Assembly: GCA_015295885.1 (NCBI GenBank)
Contig: DVEE01000073.1
Span: 1-20,284, forward strand
DNA length: 20,284 nt
Reading direction: 5' to 3'
Source: Leptolyngbyaceae cyanobacterium M65_K2018_010
Lineage (GTDB): Bacteria; Cyanobacteriota; Cyanobacteriia; Phormidesmidales; Phormidesmidaceae
Part shown: in pieces, positions 7,178 to 14,277 of the stretch
Numbering within the stretch: the stretch's first letter is position 1
How the letters are laid out: each line of letters begins with the position of its first letter
Position numbers and translations under genes: made by a program
Notes under the pieces: generated by a model
What the model saw: only the letters and a program-made list of their open reading frames with translations
Told to the model about the DNA's origin: nothing
Databases searched by the model: none

Positions 7178-7552
7178 CTAATGCACTCTGATCGCCAGCA
7201 ATTGCTCCTCTAGGGCGGCAATGCGGTTGTAGGCGGCGGTTAGTTGGGCGGTGAGCCGTTGAATTTGAATATCTTGGGAGAGATGGGTTTCGGTATTTTG
7301 ACGTTCCAGATCGCCATAGCTACTGTCCATCAAAATATCCTTGTGTTCGCAGACCGTGTCGAGTAGGCTGGGGCCATTGCGATGGGATGCGCCGTTGCCG
7401 TGGGCACCCAATTTAAGCTCGCCCTCTTCATCTATCGGTGCCTGTGCCGAAGCATGCATAGCTGAGATTTGACCCTTGATCTGGTCAATCATTTGATGCA
7501 GTGCGTCAACTTTCCCCGTCAATAGGCTGACCTGTTCCTGAATGGAGTCCAT
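7178..7552 (-). CDS. Coiled-coil protein of unknown function
   Basis: This 124-residue soluble protein starts at MDSIQEQ. Heptad-like patterns occur at residues 1-33 (IQEQVSLLTGKVDALHQMIDQI) and at about 95-122 (IQRLTAQLTAAYNRIAALEEQL). Both are typical of coiled coils. A middle segment with EHKDILMDSSYGDLE links them. The frame stays open upstream to a TTG at 7669, and ATG at 7588 is an alternative. The residues before MDS look like translated non-coding sequence, so I chose 7552. I do not recognise a named family; it resembles small cyanobacterial coiled-coil proteins. Confidence 0.6.
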   Translation of the reverse strand: MDSIQEQVSLLTGKVDALHQMIDQIKGQISAMHASAQAPIDEEGELKLGAHGNGASHRNGPSLLDTVCEHKDILMDSSYGDLERQNTETHLSQDIQIQRLTAQLTAAYNRIAALEEQLLAIRVH

Positions 7553-8065
7553 AGGATGACGCCTGATACGAATAAGTTCATTCCCCATCCTAGACTTGTC
7601 CCTCAAAAAGTGAGTTAGGTTTCCTGAATCATTTAACCTTTGTTGGTTTATTGTCTTAACAGTTTTCAAACAGAGTAGTGCTTTTGCTACTAATTTGACA
7701 GGGCATCAAGGGATGTAGGGGTTTGTGAACTAATCGCCTGAAAATGTTACAGAAAAGGCCTGTAGCCATACAAAATGCGACTTTTTCAAATTTTCCTTGG
7801 ATAAAAGATAGGCTTGGTAATTTCTTTTCGTCAATGAAATTATTCCTTGGCGGGCCAGCTTAAGGCTTTTAGGCACGATGTTGAAAATAGGATGTTGGAA
7901 ATAGGCCAGTGCCTATCTTCGCTGAGGGCCCATTGACCGAAGGGATTCTGGTCTTTTTCCCATCGGGAAAGGTGAGTATCACTACCCGTTGGACTCGGGT
8001 TTTTAAGTAGGCGCGATCGCCCAACCCCTGCACCCCTGACTCGAATCAGGTGGCATTACCACAGG
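7553..8065. other. Intergenic region with tandem and inverted repeats
   Basis: I see no gene in these 513 bases apart from the uncertain N-terminal extension of the coiled-coil gene. The region is AT-rich near 7600-7850, which fits a promoter for the minus-strand coiled-coil gene. It also contains the repeat cluster at 7871-7916, a HIP1 octamer at 8013-8020, and a small hairpin (CCTGA 8035-8039, TCAGG 8046-8050) just after the stop of the regulator gene. Confidence 0.4.
7871..7916. repeat. 14-bp tandem repeat within nested inverted repeats
   Basis: GATGTTGAAAATAG (7877-7890) is followed by GATGTTGGAAATAG (7891-7904). The pair is enclosed by AGGCAC (7871-7876) and GTGCCT (7909-7914). ATAGGC/GCCTAT (7901-7906 with 7911-7916) forms a second hairpin. 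It may be an operator or a 3' structure; nothing ties it to a known protein. Confidence 0.45.
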
Positions 8066-9238
8066 CTACCCGGAGCCAGCTTCGGGATCTGTCCCTGGTA
8101 TCGATGCCACCACATCTCCGGTCATGTGGGTATCGTAGCCCCCCAGTCGCTCCAGTTGGGAGAGTACCCGGCGATGGCTGAGGGTGCCCAGCAATTGCTG
8201 CACGGCCGGTTCATCCAGGTAGGCTTTGAGGGTCACCAGGTCGTAGCGCGATTGGCGCAGGGGCAGAAACCCCAGGTTGTAGGTGGCCGCCACGGAGGCG
8301 GCACTCACTCCCACATCGGCCCTACCCTGGGCGATGGCCTGGGCGACCGCCTGATGGGAGAGCACCACCTGGTCAAAACCCCGGATAGAGTGGGGCATTA
8401 ACTGGGCCTCGGCCAGGGCTTGATCGAGCAATTCCCGGCTACCCGCCCCCGGCTCTCGGTTGACCAGGGTAATATCAGGTCGGCTGAGGTCGGCGACCCC
8501 CTCAATGCCCTTGGGGTTGCCCGCGGCCACCACCAGCCCCTCCTGCCAGAGACCCAGGTTAATCAGGACAGTTGCTTGCTGGGGGAGTGCCTGACGCACG
8601 AAGGGCAGGTTAAAGGTTTGGGTTTTGGGGCAGTAGAGATGCACCCCCGCAATGTGGACTTCGCCCCGGGCTAGTTGCTCTAGGGCGGCGGTGCTATTGG
8701 CAAAGCTGAGATGTACTCGCAATCCAGGATGCCAACGCTCTGCCGCCTGGGCCCACAGAGATAGGGCCGGAGCGCAGCCCGCCACGGCCACCGTGTTGAG
8801 TAGATTGGCAGGGTCATCCAGTAGGGCCACGGTGAGGGTCTCTCGATCGGGCTGGCGAATCGCTTCCCCATCGGCGGCAATCAGTTCCAGGCGAAAGGCG
8901 TCGTTCCCTACCAGGGGATGCGCTATCCATTGCCCCCCCACTTTCACCAGGCTGACGGGCACCCGGTCTCCCGTAGGAGGGGTGGCTGTGGGGGTGGCCT
9001 CCAGGGTGATGCGATCGCGCTCGATCCAGAACAGATCCTCCACCCGGCACCCCAAGGCCTTGGCCAGGCGCAGAGCAACGGTGACCGATAGGGCCGTTTG
9101 CCCCGACTCGACACCACTGATGGTTTGGCGGCTCACCCCGGCCATGGTAGCGAGGTCTTGCTGGCTCAGTCCCAGGCGCAGGCGGGTTTGCTTGAGGCCG
9201 TTGCGTAATTCATCTTTCACTGGGATACCCATCCCCAT
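8066..9238 (-). CDS. XRE-family regulator with PBP-like ligand domain, probably molybdate/cofactor responsive
   Basis: This 390-residue one-component regulator has an XRE helix-turn-helix at about 11-70 (GLSQQDLATMAGVSRQTISGVESG). A substrate-binding-protein-like domain follows from about 145 to 365 (LSLWAQAAERWHPGLRVHLSF, VNREPGAGSRELLDQAL, GRADVGVSAASVAATYNLGFLP). That second domain resembles the PBP-like domain also found fused to molybdopterin-synthesis and ModE-like proteins. It is divergent from the molbindin gene mop and close to modABC. The best inference is that it senses molybdate, tungstate or molybdenum cofactor and controls mop and/or modABC. A GCCAGTA motif at 9248-9254, just before its start, also occurs in the inverted repeat before mop. 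An in-frame ATG two codons downstream of the chosen start is an alternative. Confidence 0.85.
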   Translation of the reverse strand: MGMGIPVKDELRNGLKQTRLRLGLSQQDLATMAGVSRQTISGVESGQTALSVTVALRLAKALGCRVEDLFWIERDRITLEATPTATPPTGDRVPVSLVKVGGQWIAHPLVGNDAFRLELIAADGEAIRQPDRETLTVALLDDPANLLNTVAVAGCAPALSLWAQAAERWHPGLRVHLSFANSTAALEQLARGEVHIAGVHLYCPKTQTFNLPFVRQALPQQATVLINLGLWQEGLVVAAGNPKGIEGVADLSRPDITLVNREPGAGSRELLDQALAEAQLMPHSIRGFDQVVLSHQAVAQAIAQGRADVGVSAASVAATYNLGFLPLRQSRYDLVTLKAYLDEPAVQQLLGTLSHRRVLSQLERLGGYDTHMTGDVVASIPGTDPEAGSG

Positions 9239-9349
9239 GACCTGTCAGCCAGTATAGAAGGCGGCAGGGCATCGCCGTTGTCACCATTTCCTGAATCCGG
9301 CGGCAATCCCCCTCAACTCCGTATCTCAAAGCACAATTTTTCCAGGCAA

Positions 9350-9385
9350 TGCCAGTAAAGTTAACATGCTTAAAGAATACTGGCA
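9350..9385. promoter_or_regulatory. Candidate operator before mop
   Basis: TGCCAGTA (9350-9357) and TACTGGCA (9378-9385) form a perfect 8-bp inverted repeat with a 20-bp spacer. It ends 18 bases before the mop ATG. The spacer contains GTTAACATGCTT, and a close match to that sequence occurs before modA. The divergent XRE regulator is the obvious candidate binder; this is inference. Confidence 0.55.
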
Positions 9386-9403
9386 CGCAGCCCAGAGGTT
9401 TCT

Positions 9404-9613
9404 ATGAAAGTTAGTGCTCGCAATACCTTAAAAGGCACCATTAAAAAAATAACCGCCGGCACCGTTAATGCTGAGGTGGTGATTGAGGTGGCTCCTGGCG
9501 TGGATGTGGTTGCCATGGTTACCAAAGCCTCTGCAGAAGCGCTAGGGCTGGCGGAGGGCAAGGAGGCCTACGCCCTGGTGAAAGCCTCCAGCATTATGGT
9601 GGCCGTGGATTAG
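9404..9613 (+). CDS. mop: Molbindin (Mop), cytoplasmic molybdate-binding protein
   Basis: This 69-residue protein is a single TOBE/Mop domain. It starts with the typical SARNTLKGTIKKI, followed by GTVNAEVVIEV, then VTKASAEALGLAEGKEAYALVKASSIMVAV. Mop proteins form hexamers that bind molybdate at the subunit interfaces and buffer the cytoplasmic pool. The full length matches the family. A purine-rich AGAGG precedes the ATG. It is divergent from the PBP-like regulator and near modABC, in keeping with molybdenum supply to nitrogenase. Confidence 0.95.
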   Translation: MKVSARNTLKGTIKKITAGTVNAEVVIEVAPGVDVVAMVTKASAEALGLAEGKEAYALVKASSIMVAVD

Positions 9614-9636
9614 CCTTCAACCTGGAGAAGGGTTAA

Positions 9637-9810
9637 GGGTGCTCCCTACGGCAAACGGGATTACCCATGGGCCTGGGCTCGGTCATTGGGGCCATTCTGG
9701 GCGGGGTTTTGGTCGGCATCATTTCCCCAGCGGTGTTGAAGTTTGTGCTGGGGGTGATTTTGATTGTGTCAGCGGTGCGGGTGTTTGCCCACACTCAATC
9801 ACACTCCTAA
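9637..9810 (+). pseudogene. C-terminal remnant of a TauE/SafE (TSUP) membrane permease
   Basis: Just after mop, one frame reads LRQTGLPMGLGSVIGAILGG, then a hydrophobic segment ending VLGVILIVSAVRVFAH before a TAA at 9808-9810. The pattern of glycine-rich TM helix, LK, then ILIVSA is that of the last two helices of sulfite-exporter TauE/SafE-type permeases. Only about 57 codons are open, with a stop at 9634-9636 upstream. If translated at all, an ATG at 9667 would give 47 residues. The simplest reading is a relic left after deletion of the permease's 5' part. A small two-helix membrane protein is a less likely alternative. Confidence 0.5.
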
Positions 9811-9832
9811 CTGATAAGGCACTGATAAGGCA
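9811..9832. repeat. Two-copy 11-bp tandem repeat
   Basis: CTGATAAGGCA occurs twice in a row (9811-9821 and 9822-9832), immediately after the stop of the permease relic and before the end of the convergent modC. Probably a slippage duplication. Confidence 0.55.
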
Positions 9833-9876
9833 AGGCCCATTACAGTGGCCATTAGATCAAGTTTCATGGTCACTCC

Positions 9877-10947
9877 TCAGGGTCGTAATAACAATAATTG
9901 GGCTGGATCGAGGTGTACCCACCAGGGTTGGGGACGGTCTTTTAGGCGATGCCACACATCCTTGAACACCTCGGCCTGGAGGTGGTAATCATCTAAATCA
10001 GCAGGGGGACTGCCTAACTTCAGGTAGAGGGATATGCGGTGGGGACTTTCACTGGTCCAAACCAGCCAGGCGGGCTGGGTGTTGGGTTGACTGGGCTGGG
10101 TTGGAAAGGTGAAGCGATGGGCCCGGATGCCGACGTGGGTGTGGGTGAGCTGCAGGGGCTCTAGGGTGTCTAGGGTGCAGTCCCAATCGAGGGCGCGGAG
10201 GGTGTAATCGCCCTGCTGTTCTAGCCGGGATAGATTTTTGCAGCCCGTCAGTTGGGCTACGGCCAAGCGCTCGGGATGATCAAAAATCCTCTGCTTGGGG
10301 CCCGCGGCCATAACCTGGCCCTCGGCCAACACCAACAGTTGGGGACAAACCCGGTAGGCTTCCTCCAGGTTGTGGCTGACAAACAGAGTAAGGCCGTGGT
10401 AACTGGCCAAGGTTTTGAGTAATTGCTTTTCCAGTTCGCTGCGCAGGTGGGCATCTAGGGCAGAAAAGGGCTCATCCAGCAGCAGAATTTCCGGCTCTGG
10501 GGCCAGGGCTCGGGCCAGGGCCACCCGTTGCTGCTGCCCGCCGGAGAGTTGTGGGGGGTAGCGATTACCAAATTCGGCCAACTGCACCCGCTGCAACTGC
10601 TCGGTCACCTGGCGGGCGATCGCCGCCTGGGATTGTCCCCGCAGGCCGTAGGCAATATTTTCGGCCACCGTCAGATGGGGGAATAGGGCGTAGTGCTGAA
10701 ACAGATAGCCCACTCGGCGATCGCGGCTAGGGAGGTTGATTCCCTTCTGCGAGTCGTACAGCACTCGGTTATTCAACACAATGGTTCCCTGGTCAGGGGT
10801 TTCAATGCCTGCAATGCAACGCAAGGTCATGCTTTTGCCCGACCCCGAACTACCCAGCAACCCCAGGGCTTCTGGCTGAGTCGCCCGAAAGGCTACCTCT
10901 AGGGTGAAGCTCGGCAGGTACTTTTGAATATCGACAATCAGTTCCAT
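9877..10947 (-). CDS. modC: Molybdate ABC transporter ATP-binding subunit ModC
   Basis: ModC powers molybdate uptake with ModB and ModA. The 356-residue protein has Walker A GSSGSGKS (32-39), the Q-loop Q84 in YLFQHYALFP, the ABC signature LSGGQQQ (134-140), Walker B ILLLDEP (154-160) and the switch His192. The C-terminal 120 residues sit where ModC carries a TOBE/Mop regulatory domain (THTHVGIRAHRFTF) but look diverged. Molybdate storage may be taken over by the separate Mop. It is the last gene of modABC. It follows modB after a 165-bp gap in which I see no gene, which is unusual for a tightly spaced mod operon. Confidence 0.92.
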   Translation of the reverse strand: MELIVDIQKYLPSFTLEVAFRATQPEALGLLGSSGSGKSMTLRCIAGIETPDQGTIVLNNRVLYDSQKGINLPSRDRRVGYLFQHYALFPHLTVAENIAYGLRGQSQAAIARQVTEQLQRVQLAEFGNRYPPQLSGGQQQRVALARALAPEPEILLLDEPFSALDAHLRSELEKQLLKTLASYHGLTLFVSHNLEEAYRVCPQLLVLAEGQVMAAGPKQRIFDHPERLAVAQLTGCKNLSRLEQQGDYTLRALDWDCTLDTLEPLQLTHTHVGIRAHRFTFPTQPSQPNTQPAWLVWTSESPHRISLYLKLGSPPADLDDYHLQAEVFKDVWHRLKDRPQPWWVHLDPAQLLLLRP

Positions 10948-11112
10948 GGAAATGGGTGGTCAAGCCAAGCCGTCTTAAAACAAAACAAGCGTTTACCGCT
11001 CAAACCTTTCGCAACCCTATCCTTGCCCACCTCAGAAAACCCGGCCCAAGTTTGCGTAGTTTGTCTAGGATGGGAAAAGGGTTTTGCCCGTGCCCATCAG
11101 GGCGACTTCTCG

Positions 11113-11889
11113 CTATAGGCCTTCTTCTCTCACTGGCCTGGGGGCTATCTCCGCTATTCGTCGGGAAGCCGCTACCGCACTTATCCTCCAGTACCATCCT
11201 GATGGACGCTGAGACTTCTGCCCCTTTCGAGGCTGACGCTGGGTCGTATCCTTTTGCCGCTCCAGCAGCCGCACCCACCAGAGCAGGGCAAAGGCCATGG
11301 TGGTCATCAACAGCACCATCTGGTTAGCAAGGCCATAGTTTTGCATTTGTACGGCATCGTAAATGGCCAGGGGCAGGGTTTGGGTGCGTCCAGGGATACT
11401 CCCGGCCACCATCAACGTCGCCCCAAATTCGCCTAGGCCCCGGGCTACACTCAGGGCAAAGCCCGCCAAAATGCCCCGGTAGGCCAGGGGCAGGGTGATT
11501 CGCCAAATCACCTCGGACTCTGGGGATCCGAGGGTGCGGGCGGCGGCCTCCAGTTCGGGGTTAACGGCGGCGATCGCAGCCCGGGTGGATTCCACCATGA
11601 GCGGTAGAGCTACAACGGCGGAGGCGATCGCCCCCGCCTGCCAGGTAAACAGCAGGTCAATTCCTAGCCATTCCTTCAGCGGACTGCCCCGCCCCAGGGC
11701 CATGAGCAAAAAGTAGCCTACGACGCTGGGAGGAAGCACCAGGGGCAAATTCAGGAGGGTGGAAACCAAAATTTGTCCTCGGAACTGCTTTCTAGCCAGG
11801 AAAATGCCCAGGCCCAGGCCCAGGCCTAAAATCAACACGCTGGCCACCAGAATGACCTTGAGGGACAGCATCAACGGTTGGGCAATCAT
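11113..11889 (-). CDS. modB: Molybdate ABC transporter permease ModB
   Basis: This 258-residue inner-membrane permease has about five hydrophobic helices. The cytoplasmic EAA loop at about 114-133 (EAAARTLGSPESEVIWRITLP) docks onto ModC. The GEFGATLMVAGSIPGRTQT segment at 153-171 is typical of ModB/CysW-type permeases. Its ATG overlaps the modA stop (ATGA at 11886-11889), so translation is coupled. Family members usually end soon after the last helix and its basic tail (about residue 215). Here a further 45 low-complexity residues rich in Arg, Gln and Ser follow, which suggests loss of an original stop or a local frameshift. Confidence 0.93.
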   Translation of the reverse strand: MIAQPLMLSLKVILVASVLILGLGLGLGIFLARKQFRGQILVSTLLNLPLVLPPSVVGYFLLMALGRGSPLKEWLGIDLLFTWQAGAIASAVVALPLMVESTRAAIAAVNPELEAAARTLGSPESEVIWRITLPLAYRGILAGFALSVARGLGEFGATLMVAGSIPGRTQTLPLAIYDAVQMQNYGLANQMVLLMTTMAFALLWWVRLLERQKDTTQRQPRKGQKSQRPSGWYWRISAVAASRRIAEIAPRPVREEGL

Positions 11890-12695
11890 GAGATTGGTTC
11901 CTCCCCAGGCAGAATAAAGCCGAACTTCCGCATAATCGGCCTGCCCTTAGGACCGTTGATGAAGGCGGCAAAGTGCTTGGCCTCCTCCGGATGGGGCGCA
12001 TTCTTGGGCACAGCTAGCATCTGCTCCAGGGGCTTGTGCAATTCCTCAGGGATCAGCGTCCACTGGCCCGGCTTCCCAACACTGATGGAAAGGGCCACTA
12101 TGGCTACATCCACGTTGCCGGTTTCAGCGTACTGCTGGGTTTGTTTGACGTTTTCACCCAGGATCAACTTGGGTTGCAGTTCCTCCCAAATTCCCACCGA
12201 TTGGAGGGCTTCGCGGGCAGCCACACCGTAGGGAGCATGGTCGGGATTGGCAATGGCGATGCGCTGCACCTCTGGCTTGAGCAAATCCTTCAGGTCCTTG
12301 ACCACGATGGAGCTGTCCTCTCGCTGCCAGAGGGTGAGGCGCCCTACCCCGTAGAGGGCCTTGGTGTCTGAGTGCACCAGCCCCACCTGGTCTAAGTTTT
12401 CCACAAAGGACCTATTAGCGGCGGCAAACAGGTCTACGGGGGCACCCCGCTCAATCTGCTGGGCCAACTGCCCCGTAGAGCCCATGTTAAAGGTCACCTG
12501 ATGGCCGGTTTCTTGTTGCCAGAGCTTGCCAATTTCGGGAAAGGCGTAGTTCAGGTCGGCGGCGGCGGAAACTGTCAAAGTAATGGGCTCAGAGGTATCC
12601 GCCGAAGTAGGCGTGGGTTTTGGGGTAGAGGCTACCCCGCAGGCCGCCAGTAAGCCCACCAGGGCGAATATTAAAAACCATCTTCGCTGTTTCAT
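11886..12695 (-). CDS. modA: Molybdate-binding lipoprotein ModA
   Basis: ModA captures molybdate in the periplasm for ModBC. The 269-residue form starts at MKQRRW. It has a lipoprotein signal with lipobox LLAAC, and the lipid-carrying Cys is residue 19. Ser/Thr/Pro linker residues follow, then the binding domain: LTVSAAADLNYAFPEI, FNMGSTGQLAQQIERGAPVDLF, IAIANPDHAPYGVAA, GNVDVAIVALS. A strong ribosome-binding site (AAGGAG at 12708-12703) sits 7 nt before the ATG at 12695; an adjacent ATG at 12698 is almost equivalent. A longer frame up to 12749 lacks a better site. It is the first gene of modABC. Confidence 0.95.
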   Translation of the reverse strand: MKQRRWFLIFALVGLLAACGVASTPKPTPTSADTSEPITLTVSAAADLNYAFPEIGKLWQQETGHQVTFNMGSTGQLAQQIERGAPVDLFAAANRSFVENLDQVGLVHSDTKALYGVGRLTLWQREDSSIVVKDLKDLLKPEVQRIAIANPDHAPYGVAAREALQSVGIWEELQPKLILGENVKQTQQYAETGNVDVAIVALSISVGKPGQWTLIPEELHKPLEQMLAVPKNAPHPEEAKHFAAFINGPKGRPIMRKFGFILPGEEPIS

Positions 12696-12753
12696 CATGG
12701 CACTCCTTAGGGCCTGCAACTGGAAGGAAATCTTGGATGCAGAGCGCAAGCAT

Positions 12754-12772
12754 AGTTAACATGATGCCGACA
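12754..12772 (-). promoter_or_regulatory. GTTAAC-containing motif before modA, shared with mop
   Basis: On the minus strand the sequence reads CATGTTAACTATGCTTGCG, about 60 bases before modA. The region before mop reads AAGTTAACATGCTTAAAG in the direction of mop. The two match as GTTAAC(T)ATGCTT, with a single extra base here. A common binding site for a molybdenum-responsive regulator is possible. Confidence 0.4.
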
Positions 12773-12961
12773 TTCTGGCGAAGCGCTGTAGCTAAATTGG
12801 CAAAACGGCGGATGGTGGGAATAGAAAGGGATGAGGGGGTCGCAGGTACGAAGGTGCGCACTCCAAGTCGATAGCGTCAGGGCCTGAAAGGATGAAAGCA
12901 GTTTTAATGATGTCGGGACTATCGATCCCCGTAGGGCGCTATGTGATCAGCGCAATTGGCC

Positions 12962-13564
12962 TTATCGTTTGCGGGCGACGACGTGGAAAATATGCCAGTG
13001 CTTGTCTTCACCCAGGACGGTTTTGCCGGGATGGTTTTCTTCCTCTAGCCACTCCACGATAAAGGGGGTCAGCAGGTCATGGACCTGGTCGTGACTGTGG
13101 TGGGTCATGTCAGCGTAGACGGCCCAGGAATCTTGGTCGCCAAAGAGTTGACCGCAGAAGCGCCCGCCAGAAGCCAAGGCCAGAACGATTTCTTCCCACA
13201 GTTGGGGGAAGTGATCGGGGTGGCAAAAGGGTAGGCAGAAGCTGGCGTTGATCAGGCTTACTTCGGGCGGCAGGGTGAGGTCTTCGAACCGCTGGACACG
13301 GGTTTCCAGATAGGTGCGATCGCAATTGTCGCGCTGGCGTAGGCGAGTAATAGCTTCTGGTTCGCCATCAATGGCCAGCACTCGCCAGCCCTGGTTGAGT
13401 AGCTCCACCGTATCGCGGCCATCGCCACAACCCAGATCGACGGCAAACCTGGGTAAGGGGTGGGCATCCTGGGCATAGCCTTCCAGAGCTTTGACCAGGG
13501 TGGGACGCGGCGATCGGCCTTCCACCGCCTGGTAATATTGAATCCACTTCGGTTCAAAGTCCAT
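12962..13564 (-). CDS. Class I SAM-dependent methyltransferase, copy A
   Basis: This 200-residue Rossmann methyltransferase has the SAM-binding motif I FAVDLGCGDGRDTVE at about residues 40-54. An acidic end of strand 2 (VLAID) follows, then LINASFCLPF and GGRFCGQLFG. It is closely similar along its whole length to the methyltransferase at 16480-17124, including HPGKT.LGE.KHWH.F near the C-terminus. The type resembles TehB/thiopurine methyltransferases, so a small thiol, tellurite or related substrate is plausible; this is inference. I chose ATG 13564 because GGGAG precedes it and it aligns with the paralog start. A longer frame to 13624 has no ribosome-binding site. It is the last gene of the nif-associated run before modA. 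Confidence 0.85.
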   Translation of the reverse strand: MDFEPKWIQYYQAVEGRSPRPTLVKALEGYAQDAHPLPRFAVDLGCGDGRDTVELLNQGWRVLAIDGEPEAITRLRQRDNCDRTYLETRVQRFEDLTLPPEVSLINASFCLPFCHPDHFPQLWEEIVLALASGGRFCGQLFGDQDSWAVYADMTHHSHDQVHDLLTPFIVEWLEEENHPGKTVLGEDKHWHIFHVVARKR

Positions 13565-13640
13565 TGATTCTCCCGCGGGTTCCGGGTTGTTTGAGGGAGC
13601 CCAGCGGTTTAAAAAGTCACACATTATGGTTGGGCTAGGC

Positions 13641-13770
13641 TAGGGCAGAAAGGCAGAAGGAGGAAGGCAGAAGGATGAAGGCAGAAGGATGAAGGCAGCT
13701 CGCGAAGCGTCGCCGTAGGCGTTAGGCAGAAGGATATAGGGCGTAGCCGGTGCGCAGCAGGCAGAAAGAG
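13641..13770. repeat. Short tandem repeats (GGCAGAAGGATGAA) and GC-rich interspersed repeats
   Basis: A 14-bp unit GGCAGAAGGATGAA is repeated in tandem at 13652-13665 (one mismatch), 13666-13679 and 13680-13693. Partial copies follow at 13694 and 13725. Between them lies a GCGAAGCGTCGCCGTAGGCG stretch of the sort common between genes in filamentous cyanobacteria. The unit contains ATGAAGG, the complement of the CCTTCAT heptamer at 19925-19959. No gene is supported in 13565-13823. Confidence 0.65.
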
Positions 13771-13823
13771 AATTCCAGGCCACGCAAGGCCTGGCGCTTG
13801 TGTAAATAGGTGAGTTATTGCTG

Positions 13824-14267
13824 CTAACAAGTACTAGCCCATGCCTGGGGTGGATGAGTGCGCGGACACGTTTCTAAATCAGGCGGAGCCTTCGCCTGAT
13901 GAAGGGCTAGGGCCGTTTTGAGGCCAATCCATTGGTCAATGAAATCGAGGTCAAAGCCGACGTGGTACTGTTGCCCCACTTTGATCAGAGGACGGCGGAT
14001 TAACAAGGGATCCAGCAGCATCAGTTCCAGGGCTATATCGGCATCGAGCTGGTGGGGGACAACCAGGCCAGTGGTGATAGCCGGGGCGGTGGTATTGAAC
14101 CACTGAGCGACTGGGAGATCGCCAAAGAAGGGACGCAGGCGATCGCGGGTCCAGGGTTCGAGCAATAAATTTCGGGCAATCACCCGATGCCCGGCCGCCT
14201 TCAGCAAGGCCTTTTGACGGGTGTTGTTGATACAGCCTGGTTTTTCGTAAAACAGCACCTTAGTCAT
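13824..14267 (-). CDS. Nitrogenase-associated ArsC/Spx-like protein (NifO type)
   Basis: This 147-residue thioredoxin-fold protein of the ArsC/Spx superfamily belongs to the nitrogenase-associated branch. It starts MTKVLFYEKPGCINNTRQK, with the single Cys at residue 12 in the ArsC-like position. LLEPWTRDRLRPFFG, VAQWFNTTAP and LLIRRPLI then follow the pattern of that branch. The role is not settled: related NifO has been linked to molybdenum and nitrogenase cofactor supply. The ATG at 14267 has a near-perfect AGGAGGT ribosome-binding site. The longer frame to 14345 would overlap the upstream cupin gene and is not supported. It starts 10 nt after the cupin gene, in the same transcript. Confidence 0.88.
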   Translation of the reverse strand: MTKVLFYEKPGCINNTRQKALLKAAGHRVIARNLLLEPWTRDRLRPFFGDLPVAQWFNTTAPAITTGLVVPHQLDADIALELMLLDPLLIRRPLIKVGQQYHVGFDLDFIDQWIGLKTALALHQAKAPPDLETCPRTHPPQAWASTC

Positions 14268-14277
14268 GGTCAACCTC

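Noticed and set aside
8652..9257. 201-codon plus-strand frame opposite the XRE regulator
   Set aside because: Arg/Ser-rich antisense shadow of a well-supported gene.
9639..9965. 108-codon plus-strand frame after mop
   Set aside because: It overlaps the end of modC and is out of frame with the permease-like relic, which gives a far more protein-like translation.
13641..13700. Possible CRISPR-like array from regularly repeated units
   Set aside because: Units are direct tandem copies without spacers, and no cas genes are nearby.
13624..13830. 68-codon minus-strand frame across the tandem repeats
   Set aside because: The translation follows the repeat (Leu/Pro/Ser-rich) and has no family resemblance.
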